Source: Streptomyces sp. HUAS ZL42
GTDB taxonomy: Bacteria > Actinomycetota > Actinomycetes > Streptomycetales > Streptomycetaceae
DNA: 64,000 nucleotides
NCBI RefSeq assembly: GCF_040782645.1
Contig: NZ_CP160403.1
Coordinates: 5,429,001-5,493,000 of the forward strand
Direction of reading: 5' to 3'
The stretch's first letter is position 1; each line of letters begins with the position of its first letter. Shown piece after piece: positions 34,720 to 44,065 of this stretch. The notes beneath the pieces are model-generated. The model saw only the letters and a list, made by a program, of their open reading frames with translations, did no database searches and was not told the origin of the DNA. The translations under genes and the position numbers were made by a program.

Positions 34720-36297
34720 TCACAACCCCGCGTCGTTCTTCACCGGCGACGCATCCGCGGCCCCGCCCACCGGAACCGGGATCGCCGCAGCCGCCCCGTC
34801 CCCGTCCGAGTTGATCCGCTCGATGATCGCCAGGCGCTCCGGCGTGTCCTCCGGCTTCAGGAACCCGACGAGGACGTACAGCACGAGCGACACCGCCAGC
34901 GGCACCGACACCTGGTACTGCAACGGCACCCCACCGTCGACGTTCCAGCTGATCGGATAGTTGACCAGCCAGAAGGCCAGCAACCCCATCGACCAGCTCA
35001 CCAGCGCAGCCGTCGGCCCCGACCGCCGGAACGGCCGCAGCAGCCCCAGCATCATCGGAATCGCCATCGGCCCCATCAACCCGGCCACCCACCTGATGAC
35101 GACGGTGATGATGTCCTTGAACGTCGGCGAGTTCACCTGCGTCGCCGCGGCCATGGACAGCCCGAGGAACACGACGGTGGTCACCCGCGCCGCGAGCAGG
35201 CCCGAACGCTGACTCCAAGCCCGCGCCCGCGCCCACACCACCGGCGCACAGTCCCGTGTGAACACCGCGGCGATCGCGTTCGCGTCCGACGAGCACATCG
35301 CCATCGTGTGCGAGAAGAACCCGACGATGACCAGCCCCAACAGCCCGTGCGGCAGCAGCTGTTCGGTCATCAGGGCGTACGAGTCCGAGCCGTCCGTCTT
35401 CTGCGACGTGACCAGCAGCGGCGACATCCACATGGGGAAGAACAGCACGAGCGGCCACACCAGCCACAGCACGGCCGACAGCCGCGCCGACCGCTCCGCC
35501 TCACGCGGGGTCGCCGTGGCCATGTACCGCTGCGCCTGGTTGAGCATGCCGCCGTTGTACTCGAAGAGCTTGATGAAGAGGAACGCGAGCAGGAAGACCG
35601 TCCCGTACGGCCCCACCAGCGGCTTCCCATGCCCCTGCAGCGCCGGCTCGTCCCACGCTCCGAGGAACCCGATGCCCTTGTCGTTCAGTTTGAGTACGAC
35701 GGCCACGAACATCGCGATTCCGGCGAGGAGTTGGATGACGAACTGGCCCAACTCCGTCAGCGCGTCCGCCCACAGGCCGCCGATCGTGCAGTAGACGGCG
35801 GTGATCGCACCGGTGATGAGGATGCCCTGGTTCAGCGATATACCCGTGAAGACGGACAGCAGCGTCGCGATGGCGGCCCACTTCGCGCCCACGTCCACGA
35901 TCTTCAGCAGCATCCCGGACCAGGCCAACGCCTGCTGCGTGGCCAGGTTGTAACGGTTCTTCAGATATTCCAGCGGGGACGCCACACGCAGCCGCGACCG
36001 CAGCCGGTTGATACGCGGCGCGAACAGCTTCGACCCGATGGCGATGCCCAGGGCGATCGGGAAGGACCAGGTCACGAAGGACGTCACGCCGTAGCTGTAG
36101 GCGATGCCCGCGTACCCGGTGAACATCACCGCGCTGTAGCCCGACATGTGGTGCGAGATGCCGGACAGCCACCACGGCATCTTCCCGCCCGCCGTGAAGA
36201 AGTCGCTGACGTCGTCCACCCGCTTGTGCGACCAGACGCCGATCGCGACCATCACACCGAAGTAGCCGATGAGCACGGCCCAGTCGAGACCGTTCAT
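34720..36297 (-). CDS. sodium:solute symporter family protein
   Basis: A 525-residue integral membrane protein with about 13 hydrophobic segments, in the SSS family (LDWAVLIGYFGVMVAIGVWS start; GYSAVMFTGYAGIAYSYG; ATLLSVFTGISLNQGILITG). SSS proteins take up sugars, amino acids or related solutes with Na+. The FTAGGKMPWWLSGISHHMSG segment is the conserved first intracellular region. ATG 36297 has a purine-rich AGGGGG a few bases upstream. The cargo is not predictable; the closest feel is the glucose/galactose-type group. Confidence 0.9.
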   Translation of the reverse strand: MNGLDWAVLIGYFGVMVAIGVWSHKRVDDVSDFFTAGGKMPWWLSGISHHMSGYSAVMFTGYAGIAYSYGVTSFVTWSFPIALGIAIGSKLFAPRINRLRSRLRVASPLEYLKNRYNLATQQALAWSGMLLKIVDVGAKWAAIATLLSVFTGISLNQGILITGAITAVYCTIGGLWADALTELGQFVIQLLAGIAMFVAVVLKLNDKGIGFLGAWDEPALQGHGKPLVGPYGTVFLLAFLFIKLFEYNGGMLNQAQRYMATATPREAERSARLSAVLWLVWPLVLFFPMWMSPLLVTSQKTDGSDSYALMTEQLLPHGLLGLVIVGFFSHTMAMCSSDANAIAAVFTRDCAPVVWARARAWSQRSGLLAARVTTVVFLGLSMAAATQVNSPTFKDIITVVIRWVAGLMGPMAIPMMLGLLRPFRRSGPTAALVSWSMGLLAFWLVNYPISWNVDGGVPLQYQVSVPLAVSLVLYVLVGFLKPEDTPERLAIIERINSDGDGAAAAIPVPVGGAADASPVKNDAGL

Positions 36298-36457
36298 GAG
36301 CCCCCTTCCAGGGTCCGCCGCCAGGGTCAGGCATGTGAACTCTGGGTTCGGTGGCATGCGCACGGCAAGGAAGGGGTAGGTCAAGAGGGGGTAAAATAGT
36401 TCCGCGCGGTGACCTGAGTTTACGTATATGAACTCCAGGTTGGCTGAAAAGAACAGG

Positions 36458-37243
36458 TCAGCGCATCAGCTCCCCGGCGTTCACCAGCAGCGACTGCCCG
36501 GTGATGGCGCGCGCCCGGTCCGAGGCGAGGAACACCGCCGCATCCGCGACATCCCCGTCCGTGGCCAGATCCGGCAGGGCCATCCGCTCGGTGAGCCGCC
36601 CCAGCACCTCACCCTCCGGCACCCCCTCCGTCTGCGCGCTGAACTGCACATACGCCTGGACCGGCGGCCCCCACATCCACCCCGGCAGCACGGTGTTGAC
36701 CCGGATCCGGTGCGGCCCGAGCTCCCGCGCCAGCGAGTACATCGCGCTCGTCAGCGCCCCTTTGGAGGCCGCGTATGCCGCCTGCCGCACCTGCGAGGGC
36801 GCGGCGACCGCCGACTGGGTCCCGATGAAGACGACCGACCCCCCGCACACCTTCAACGCCGGCAGGCAGGCCCGTGTCATCCGCAGCGTCCCCAGCAGAT
36901 TGACGTCGATCACGGACTGCCAGGTCGCGAAGTCGGCGTCCGCGAGCCCGCCGAAGTAGGAGTCCCACGCCGCCACATGCACCACGGCGTCGATACCCCC
37001 GAACCGCTCCCGCGCCAGCCCCGCCAGCGCCTCGCACTGCCCCTCGTCGGTGATGTCGGTCGCCCGGTACGCCGTGCGCGCCCCGTCCGGATCGATCTCG
37101 GCGGCACTCTTGGCGAGGTTGGCCTCGGTCCGGGCCCCGAGCACGGCATTCCCTCCGTCCCGTACGACGGCGGCCGCGACCCGGTGGCCGAGCCCGGCCC
37201 CGACCCCCGATACGACGACGGTCTTGCCCGCGAGCAGTGACAT
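36458..37243 (-). CDS. SDR family oxidoreductase
   Basis: A 261-residue SDR: cofactor motif VVSGVGAGLGHRVA near residues 10-22, VNLLGT, catalytic Ser in FIGTQSAVAAP, YAASK and RVNTVLPGWMWGP, and the C-terminal TGQSLLVNAG. The glycine motif (SGVGAGLG) is slightly unusual but intact. GGGAGGG lies five bases before the ATG. Operator copy 6 sits 36 bases upstream, in the divergent promoter shared with the protein at 37338, so it belongs to the CTGAC-N5-GTCAG set. Confidence 0.9.
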   Translation of the reverse strand: MSLLAGKTVVVSGVGAGLGHRVAAAVVRDGGNAVLGARTEANLAKSAAEIDPDGARTAYRATDITDEGQCEALAGLARERFGGIDAVVHVAAWDSYFGGLADADFATWQSVIDVNLLGTLRMTRACLPALKVCGGSVVFIGTQSAVAAPSQVRQAAYAASKGALTSAMYSLARELGPHRIRVNTVLPGWMWGPPVQAYVQFSAQTEGVPEGEVLGRLTERMALPDLATDGDVADAAVFLASDRARAITGQSLLVNAGELMR

Positions 37244-37278
37244 CGGATCCCTCCCCGGCCTCAGGGCTGGCGCATTAT

Positions 37279-37293
37279 CTGACGGAGCGTCAG
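37279..37293. promoter_or_regulatory. CTGAC-N5-GTCAG operator, copy 6
   Basis: Perfect repeat CTGAC GGAGC GTCAG in the 94-base divergent gap between the SDR and the unknown protein at 37338. It lies 36 and 45 bases from the two start codons, so one dimer could control both. Confidence 0.8.
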
Positions 37294-37337
37294 AGTATGG
37301 GCGACCGCAGGAGGAAGGAAGAGAAAGGGGAGCGCTC

Positions 37338-38183
37338 ATGCCGACCGACGACGACACGCGCAGCGAGGTCTACGCCGAGCTGGCCGCCGTGGGCCCGTAC
37401 GGTGTCCGCCCCGGCCACGCCCTGATCACCATGGTGGAGCCGCACCTGGGCCACGAGTACGCCTACAACCGCTGGTACGAGGACGACCACTACTACGCCG
37501 GCGCGATGGCCATGCCCTGGATGTACGCGGGCCGCCGCTGGGTCGCCACCCGCGACCTCCAACTCCTGCGCTACCCGGAGAAGTCGGCGATAGCCCAGCC
37601 CGTGACCGCCGGCTGTTACATCTCCACGTACTGGATCACGGCCGGCCGGTACGCCGACCACATGAAGTGGACCGTCGCCATCAACAAGCGCCTCAACCGC
37701 GACGCCCGCGTCTACCAGGACCGTACCCACGTCTTCACGGCGTTCCAGGACCACGAGACGACGGTCTACCGGGACGGCGCGGCGGGCCCGCGGGACTTCC
37801 ACGCCCTCGACCACCCGTACGCGGGCCTGGTGGTGGAGGTGCTCGACGCGGACTCTCCCGAACAGCGCACGCAACTCCTCGAGTGGCTCCGCTCCCGCCA
37901 CCTCCCGAAGCGCGTCGCGGGCTCACCTGCCGCCATGGTCACGGTGTTCCGCCCGACCCCCCTCCCCGGCGACCGCATGACGTACGTCAAGCAGGTGGAG
38001 GGCGTGGACACCCGCCTCACGCTGCTCTGGTTCCTGGAGGCGGATCCGAGGGAGTGCTGGGAGTCCCACTTCACGGACCTGGGCCGGGAGGTCGAGGAGT
38101 CGGGGCTGGGAAAGGTGGAACTGGTGGCCCCGTTCATCCCGACGATCCCGGGAACGGACCGCTATGTGGCGGAGCTGAGGTGA
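37338..38183 (+). CDS. conserved protein of unknown function in the CTGAC regulon
   Basis: A 281-residue soluble protein, no signal or membrane segment. It is rich in aromatic residues (HEYAYNRWYEDDHYYAGAM, MPWMYAGRRWVATRDLQLL, DRMTYVKQVEGVDTRL). The repeated H-x-Y-x-x-R-W-Y/F and R-H-L-P segments suggest two ferredoxin-like halves, as in dimeric alpha-beta barrel proteins of the EthD type. I recall similar proteins beside actinobacterial lipid or steroid genes, without assigned function. The start has GGGGAG upstream. It shares operator copy 6 with the divergent SDR. Confidence 0.8.
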   Translation: MPTDDDTRSEVYAELAAVGPYGVRPGHALITMVEPHLGHEYAYNRWYEDDHYYAGAMAMPWMYAGRRWVATRDLQLLRYPEKSAIAQPVTAGCYISTYWITAGRYADHMKWTVAINKRLNRDARVYQDRTHVFTAFQDHETTVYRDGAAGPRDFHALDHPYAGLVVEVLDADSPEQRTQLLEWLRSRHLPKRVAGSPAAMVTVFRPTPLPGDRMTYVKQVEGVDTRLTLLWFLEADPRECWESHFTDLGREVEESGLGKVELVAPFIPTIPGTDRYVAELR

Positions 38184-38261
38184 CGCGCCAAGTCCCCCTC
38201 ATCCAACCGAGTCCGGGCGGGTGACTTCACAGCCGACCGAGTCACCCGCACCGACCGACGA

Positions 38262-40127
38262 TCACCGCAGCTCATCAGGGCAAGGAGTCCCCCGAGGCAC
38301 GCCATACGGCGCCGCCAACCGATACGTCCCCGCCCGCGGAGCGACCAGCATCGTCCACTTGTCCCCCTTCGCATCCTCCTCCGTCTCGAACAGACACCCG
38401 TTCAGGTTCTCGTACGTCTTCGGCGTGCCCTCGGCCCGCTCCTTGGACTCGTCCGTCTCCCGCGGCGGGTCCAGCTTCTTGCCCTCCGCGTCGACGATGC
38501 TCAGCCACGGCGAGTACGGGATGCGGACGAGGATCCGTCCCGGCTCGCTCACATCCATCGTCACCTCGGTCTGCCCGAGCCGCTCGACGACCGCGTTCGG
38601 CTCGGCGAGCGGCGTCGGATCGGTCACCCGGAACAGCTGCCAGTTCGCGTCGCCCCAGATCTGCTTCAGATACGGCATGCCCCGCTGGACCAGCTCCCGC
38701 TCCCGCTGTCCACCGTCGCCGTCCGGCTCGTCCTTGGGCAGCACGACGAAGTGCACGGCCCACCGCTTGAGCCACTCGTGGTAGTTCGCCGAGTTGAGCG
38801 TGTCGTCGTAGAAGAGCGGGTTGCGCTCCATGTCGGCCTGGCGGTTCCAGCCGCGGGCCAGGTTGACGTAGGGGGAGAGCGCGGAGGCCTCGCGGTGGGA
38901 GCGGGCCGGTACGACCTCGACGCGGCCCTTCTCCGCGCCGACCTCCTGCAGTTCGTTGACGAGCGGAGCCAGCTCGCGCGCCCAGGACGCCGCCGGGGTC
39001 GTATGGACGACGTCGTCGACCGACTTGAAGCCGATCCAGGTGCCGAACGCGACCAGGGACAGCACGATCGCGTACCACTTGCGGCTGCGCGGCACGGCGA
39101 ACGGCAGCGCGGCCGTGAGCACCACACCGGCGAACAACATCGCGAGCCGTGTGATGTTGGAACCGATCTGGGAGCTGACGATCCACACCCCCAGGACCGC
39201 AAGGCCGTACACCGCCGCCGTGATCCGTACGGTCTTCCAGTCGCGCGGTACGACGGCGAAGACGACGGCCGAGAACAGCAGCGGCAGTATCGCCGAGCCG
39301 AAGGACATCGGCTGGGTTCCGGAGAAGGGGAACATCAAGGCGGACACCGCGACGACCGCGGTCGGGCCCAGCCCCAGCGCCCATGCGCCCGGACGCCGCT
39401 TCTGGAGGAACAGCGCGACGGCCACCAGGCCCACGAACAGGCCCGCGACCGGCGACGACATCGTGGCGAGCGCGGCGAGCGGCGCCGCGCACAGCGCCTT
39501 CGCCCACCGCTTGTGGCGCCAGCGGTGCGGCCAGCAGAAGACGACCGCCACCGCCGCGAGCGCGAACATCGTGCCCAGGCCGTACGTCACACGCCCCGAC
39601 ACCGCGTTGCAGAGGAACGCGAAGACGCCCGCCAGCGCCGGCCACACGGGATCCCTTACCGGACGGCTGCGCACCAGCACCAGCGTCAGCAGGGCAGCGG
39701 AGATCGTCCCCGCGATCATCATCGTCGTACGGACGCCCAGCACCGACATCAGGTACGGCGACACCATGCTGTACGACACCGGGTGCATACCGCCGTACCA
39801 GGCCAGGTTGTACGCCGAGTCCGGGTACCGGCCGACGAACTCGGCCCAGGCGTCCTGCGCCGCGAGATCGCCACCACTGTTCGCGAACGTGAAGAACCAG
39901 ACGACGTGGAGCGCGCCGGCGAGGCCGGTGGCGAAGAGGACGGGATGATGCCGGGTCCACGCGCGCGGGGCGGCGAGGACACCGGCGAGTCTGGATGCGC
40001 CGTCCGGGTGGTCAGTGCCGTCGGTCCCGTGGTCGTCGCCTCTGGGCCCCGCGGGCAGCCGTATTCGCGGGCCGGTGTCCGGGCCCGGACCGGTGTCGTC
40101 GGCGCGTGTCGGCTCCGCAGTGGCCAC
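38262..40127 (-). CDS. multi-pass membrane protein with extracytoplasmic C-terminal domain
   Basis: A 621-residue protein. After a charged N-terminus (to about 55) come about 10-11 hydrophobic segments (residues 60-390), then a soluble domain of about 230 residues (SYHREASALSPYVN-like region, NYHEWLKRWAVHFVVLP, GRILVRIPYSPWLSIVDAEG). The topology and the late soluble part are like GT-C glycosyltransferase-type or exopolysaccharide membrane proteins, but no catalytic motif is certain. Sits downstream of the D-Ala-D-Ala carboxypeptidase on the same strand behind a hairpin. A cell-envelope role is inferred from context. Confidence 0.82.
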   Translation of the reverse strand: MATAEPTRADDTGPGPDTGPRIRLPAGPRGDDHGTDGTDHPDGASRLAGVLAAPRAWTRHHPVLFATGLAGALHVVWFFTFANSGGDLAAQDAWAEFVGRYPDSAYNLAWYGGMHPVSYSMVSPYLMSVLGVRTTMMIAGTISAALLTLVLVRSRPVRDPVWPALAGVFAFLCNAVSGRVTYGLGTMFALAAVAVVFCWPHRWRHKRWAKALCAAPLAALATMSSPVAGLFVGLVAVALFLQKRRPGAWALGLGPTAVVAVSALMFPFSGTQPMSFGSAILPLLFSAVVFAVVPRDWKTVRITAAVYGLAVLGVWIVSSQIGSNITRLAMLFAGVVLTAALPFAVPRSRKWYAIVLSLVAFGTWIGFKSVDDVVHTTPAASWARELAPLVNELQEVGAEKGRVEVVPARSHREASALSPYVNLARGWNRQADMERNPLFYDDTLNSANYHEWLKRWAVHFVVLPKDEPDGDGGQRERELVQRGMPYLKQIWGDANWQLFRVTDPTPLAEPNAVVERLGQTEVTMDVSEPGRILVRIPYSPWLSIVDAEGKKLDPPRETDESKERAEGTPKTYENLNGCLFETEEDAKGDKWTMLVAPRAGTYRLAAPYGVPRGTPCPDELR

Positions 40128-40238
40128 CTGAAGGCACTCTCCCCGTGTCCCGTTTTCTGTTCTTGGCCGCGTCCCGTTCGCTCACGCTTCACGGCCGCTT
40201 CCCGAGCGACCGGCCACCTGTCCCGATTCGTGACGCTA

Positions 40239-40292
40239 GCACGCACCCCGCCGGGGGGAACCCTCGCGGAGCTCCGCCGGCGGGGTGCGTGC
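40239..40292. terminator. hairpin after the D-Ala-D-Ala carboxypeptidase gene
   Basis: A perfect 16-bp stem (40239-40254 with 40277-40292) with a 22-base loop in the gap between the carboxypeptidase gene and the membrane protein gene. Strong candidate terminator or read-through control. Confidence 0.7.
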
Positions 40293-40312
40293 GTACGGAC
40301 TCGACGCAGGCG

Positions 40313-43168
40313 TCAGGAGACGCGGGTCAGCTTGTCCGTGAAGCCCGGCTCGAGCAGATCCTTCTCCAGCGCTACCGGGACCTGCACGGCGCCGTTGGTG
40401 CCGTCGCCGACGGTGAGCGTGCCCACCTTGGTGCCGGACGCGGCGGAGTGCGGCAGCTCGTCCGCCTCGAACGACAGCTTCACCTCGAGCCCGGCCCAGC
40501 CGACCGCCGCCACGTCCTTGGTGACCACGACGGGGGTGTGGCCGCCGAGCTTGTCGTCCACGTAGCCGACGACGTCGCCCTTCTTCAGGATCTTCGCCGA
40601 AGTGATCGCGTCCTGCGCGGCGAGCAGCGCGGTCTTGCTGACGGCGTTGACCGTGTCGATGATCGGAATGGTGTGCTGGCCGAGGATCGCGCCGATCAGC
40701 GTGACGGTCTGACCGCCGACCTCCTTGGTCGCGGCGAACAGCAGGTTGCCGCCGGCCTTGGTGGTGCTGCCGGTCTTGATGCCGAGGGCGTTGTTGTAGG
40801 GGACGAGCGTGTTGTAGTTGCGGTGCTTCATGCCGGACGGGTCGATCCACTCCGGCAGCTTGGTGATGTCCATCAGGGCCTGGATCTTCACCAGCTCGTT
40901 GCCCAGCTTCACCTGGTCCTGCGCGGTGGAGACGGTGGTCTCCTTCAGACCGGACGCGTCGGTGTACGTCGTGTTCGTCATCCCGAGCTCCTTGGCGGTG
41001 TCGTTCATCTTCTTGATGAACGCCGCCTCGGTGCCCGCGTCCCAGCGGGCCAGCAGCCGCGCGATGTTGTTGGCGGACGGGATCATGATCGCCGACAGCG
41101 CCTGCTTCTCGGTGAGCTTGTCGTTCTCCTTGACCGTGTAGAGGGTGGACTCGCCGTCCTTGTAGTAACCGCCCTCCTTCTCGGCGGTCGCGTCGACGGT
41201 GATGCTCGGACCCTCCTCACCCGGCTTCAGCGGGTGGTCCTTCAGCACGACGTACGCGGTCATGGCCTTGGCCACGGAGCCGATGGCCACCGGCGTCTGC
41301 TTGCCGAAGCTGCCCATCGTGCCGATGCCGTTGACGTCCATCCAGCCCTGGCCCTCGCTCGGCCAGGGCAGGTCGACCTTGGCGCCGTCGAACGTGTACG
41401 AGTCGTCGGCGGTGAGGGTGAGCGCGGGGGCGGGGAGGGGGCGTACGGCCTGCGCGATCGCAAACACGATCGCGAGCAGGATGACCAGGGGGGTCCAGAT
41501 CTTGATGCGCCGGGCCAGGGTCCGCAGGGGCGTCGGCGGGGGCGGCGGCGTGTTGGTCAGCTCCGCCAGCAGGTCCAGCGGGGGCTTCGGCGGGAGCGGC
41601 TGCTGAGCGGTGCGCTCCGGGCCGACCTGCGGGATGGCGGCGGTGGCTTCGGCCGGCTTCGGCGCGCGGGGCGACGGGTCGTCGAGGGGCTTCAGCGCGA
41701 CGAACCTGCTGGTGCGCTCCGCTGCGGGAACGTCGGGAGCGGCGGGAGCTCCGGGCTTGGGTGCCCTGTCCTGCGGGGCCTTGTCCTGGGGGGCCTTGTC
41801 CTGCGGGGCCTTGTCCTGGGGGGGCTTGGTGGCGCCGCCCAGCTTCAGCATGGTGGTGGGCTGGTCGACGGCGGGCTTCGCGGGGCGGGGGGCCTTGAAG
41901 ACGGCGGTGGGCTGGTCGACGGGGTGGGCGTCCTCGGCTTCGCCTTCGGCCGGTTCGTTCCCACCCGCACCACCCGTGCTGCTTTCGTCGTCGGGTGCGG
42001 GTGGCCCCTGTGGGGCGTCCTCGCCGTCGGCGGCCTGCGGGTCCGCGCCAGTGGTCCTGTCGCCTGCGGCGGACTCGGGCCCGTTGTCCGTCTCCGAGTC
42101 CTCCGGGGCCGAGCCGGCGTCCCCGTCCGACTCCTCCGCGGCGGGTTCCGTGTCCGTGTCGGAGCTGTGCGTGGTCTTCGCGGCGTCGCTCTGTGAGTCC
42201 TGCGAGGTCGTTTCCGTCTCGGTCTTCGAGCCCTCTGCGGCGGGTTCCGTGTCCGTGTCAGAGCTCTGTGAGTCCTGCGAGGCCGGTTTCGTCTCGGTCT
42301 TGGAGTCCTCTGCGGCGGCCTCCGTGTCCGTGTCGGAGCCCTGCGTGGTCTTCGCGGCGTCGCTCTGCGAGTCCTGCGAGGCCGGTTTCGTCTCGGTCTT
42401 GGAGTCCTCTGCGGCGGCCTCCGTGTCCGTGTCGGAGCCCTGCGTGGTCTTCGCGGCGTCGCTCTGCGAGTCCTGCGAGGCCGTTTCCGTCTCGGTCTCC
42501 GAGTCCACCGCGGTCTGCCCGGTGTTCGTCCTCGAGTCCACCGCGGCCGGCTCAGCGTCCTGCTTCGAGTCCGCCGGGGCCGAGTCGGTGTCGGTGTCCG
42601 CGTCCTTCGCGGCCGGCTTCGCGTCCTCCACGGTCTGCCCGGCGTCCTTCTCCGGCGCCTTCTCGGCCGCGGTGCTCACCCAGGCCGCCACGGCCGCGCG
42701 CAGGCGGGCGTCGTCCGCCGGGTCGGGCTTGGCGGTGGCGGGGGCCTTCTCAGCCTTCTCCGGTGTTTCCTCCGCGTCGGAGGGCTTCACGGCGTCCTGG
42801 GCGTCCTCGGGGCCCCGGGAGTCCCCTGCGTCCGCCTGAGCGGGCTCCTCGGCCTGTTCGCGTTCCTCGGTCAGCGTCCGGATCGAGAGCACCTGCGTCG
42901 CCGTGTCCACGCCCCTGCGCGACGCGGACGACGACTGCTCGCCCTCCCGCTTCACCGCCAGACGAGGATCGCGCACCTCGCCCCTGGCCTCGGGAACCGG
43001 ACCCGCGCTCCCCGACGTCGGTTCTGCCGACGACTCGCGCTGCTTCGACCTGTCGGGGGACTCGCCCGCCACCGATGCCTCCTTCATGCGCCGCGCGCGC
43101 CTCCGCGCGCTACCGAACCAACCGTGAACCGTCGCCCGGAACCCCGCCCATGGCGCTGTCCGAACCAT
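40313..43168 (-). CDS. D-alanyl-D-alanine carboxypeptidase with long acidic repeat-rich cytoplasmic tail
   Basis: A 951-residue protein. Residues 1 to about 550 are low-complexity, acidic and Ala/Ser/Thr/Pro-rich, with 33-residue near-exact repeats (about 216-346) and four PQDKA/PQDRA units. A membrane helix lies near 554-575. The extracytoplasmic C-terminus is a low-molecular-mass PBP with SVAK near 630, SAN near 696 and KTG near 796, which trims the terminal D-Ala from peptidoglycan stem peptides. Typical enzymes of this class are about 400 residues, so more than half is extra. ATG 43168 is used; ATG 43087 is possible. A GPP34 gene is divergent. Confidence 0.93.
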   Translation of the reverse strand: MVRTAPWAGFRATVHGWFGSARRRARRMKEASVAGESPDRSKQRESSAEPTSGSAGPVPEARGEVRDPRLAVKREGEQSSSASRRGVDTATQVLSIRTLTEEREQAEEPAQADAGDSRGPEDAQDAVKPSDAEETPEKAEKAPATAKPDPADDARLRAAVAAWVSTAAEKAPEKDAGQTVEDAKPAAKDADTDTDSAPADSKQDAEPAAVDSRTNTGQTAVDSETETETASQDSQSDAAKTTQGSDTDTEAAAEDSKTETKPASQDSQSDAAKTTQGSDTDTEAAAEDSKTETKPASQDSQSSDTDTEPAAEGSKTETETTSQDSQSDAAKTTHSSDTDTEPAAEESDGDAGSAPEDSETDNGPESAAGDRTTGADPQAADGEDAPQGPPAPDDESSTGGAGGNEPAEGEAEDAHPVDQPTAVFKAPRPAKPAVDQPTTMLKLGGATKPPQDKAPQDKAPQDKAPQDRAPKPGAPAAPDVPAAERTSRFVALKPLDDPSPRAPKPAEATAAIPQVGPERTAQQPLPPKPPLDLLAELTNTPPPPPTPLRTLARRIKIWTPLVILLAIVFAIAQAVRPLPAPALTLTADDSYTFDGAKVDLPWPSEGQGWMDVNGIGTMGSFGKQTPVAIGSVAKAMTAYVVLKDHPLKPGEEGPSITVDATAEKEGGYYKDGESTLYTVKENDKLTEKQALSAIMIPSANNIARLLARWDAGTEAAFIKKMNDTAKELGMTNTTYTDASGLKETTVSTAQDQVKLGNELVKIQALMDITKLPEWIDPSGMKHRNYNTLVPYNNALGIKTGSTTKAGGNLLFAATKEVGGQTVTLIGAILGQHTIPIIDTVNAVSKTALLAAQDAITSAKILKKGDVVGYVDDKLGGHTPVVVTKDVAAVGWAGLEVKLSFEADELPHSAASGTKVGTLTVGDGTNGAVQVPVALEKDLLEPGFTDKLTRVS
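41770..41824. repeat. tandem repeat coding PQDKA units
   Basis: A short in-frame tandem repeat (15-base period, four units) in the carboxypeptidase gene, coding APQDK/APQDR in the cytoplasmic tail. Confidence 0.75.
42130..42520. repeat. 99-base in-frame tandem repeats in the carboxypeptidase gene
   Basis: Two almost identical 99-base units start near 42302 and 42401, with shortened and diverged copies on both sides. Each codes a 33-residue acidic unit containing SQDSQSDAAKTTQGSDTDTE. The high identity points to recent copy-number change by slippage or unequal crossover. Confidence 0.85.
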
Positions 43169-43312
43169 GTACCAGTGTCCTGTGTGAGGGCTTGGCTCCT
43201 GCGGTAGACGAGAACGACATACCTGCCGGTTCCCTCACAAAGAGGTCACGCACCCTCGACAGACCAATGTGAGAGGGGTCACCCTGTCTTTCATCCACGC
43301 GGGGAGGCATGG

Positions 43313-44065
43313 ATGGGCAGGAGCCGCAGAACACTTCCGGAGGAGCTTCTGCTGCTGGCACTGGACCCGGCCACGGGTACCACTGCGCAGCCGCAGTCGC
43401 TCGACCTCGGTCTGGCCGGAGCACAGCTAGTGGAGCTGGCGCTGGCCGGACGGATAGCCCCAGACGGGGATCGTATCGCCGTGGTGGCACCACGGCCGAC
43501 TGGAGATCCAACTTTGGACTGTGCGTTGGAGTTGCTGCGCAGGCGCGGCGCTCCCGTACGGGCTGTTCACTGGATCGGCGGGCCCCGGCTGGGGCTCCGT
43601 CAGACCTACCTCTCGCATCTCGAGCGGTGCGGCATGGTTGCTGCCGTACCGGGCCAGATGTGCGGAGTGCTGCCGACGACTCGCTACCAGGCGACGGACA
43701 CCGAAATCAGCCGGGAGATCAGGGCCCGGCTGGATTCCGCGATCCGCACCGGCGTGCCGCCGGACCCGCGGACCGCGGCGCTCGCCGCCCTCGCGCACGC
43801 GGTGGGTCTCGGCAAGCACCTGTACCCGGGCAACGAGGGACGGTCGTCCCGCTCCCGGTTGCGCGATCTGATCAGGCACGACCCCATGGGCGGTCTCGTC
43901 GCGCACGCCGTGATGGACGTCCAGAACGGTGCGGCGGCCCAACCGCGCCGCAGCCAGGCGACGGCAGGCCGTCCGGCCCCCGGAGCCAGGCCGGCATCGG
44001 AACCCGCTCGTGGCGTTCCGGTGCAACCGCGCCGCGGATCCATGGCGCGCGTCGTGGCCCACTGA
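43313..44065 (+). CDS. GPP34 (GOLPH3-like) family protein
   Basis: A 250-residue helical protein with the GPP34 opening LPEELLLLALDPATG, then AGAQLVELALAGRI and AALAALAHAVGLGKHLYPG. In eukaryotes GOLPH3 binds phosphatidylinositol-4-phosphate; bacterial relatives are abundant in Streptomyces with unknown role. The C-terminal 50 residues are Pro/Ala/Arg-rich and probably disordered. Divergent from the carboxypeptidase. Confidence 0.9.
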   Translation: MGRSRRTLPEELLLLALDPATGTTAQPQSLDLGLAGAQLVELALAGRIAPDGDRIAVVAPRPTGDPTLDCALELLRRRGAPVRAVHWIGGPRLGLRQTYLSHLERCGMVAAVPGQMCGVLPTTRYQATDTEISREIRARLDSAIRTGVPPDPRTAALAALAHAVGLGKHLYPGNEGRSSRSRLRDLIRHDPMGGLVAHAVMDVQNGAAAQPRRSQATAGRPAPGARPASEPARGVPVQPRRGSMARVVAH

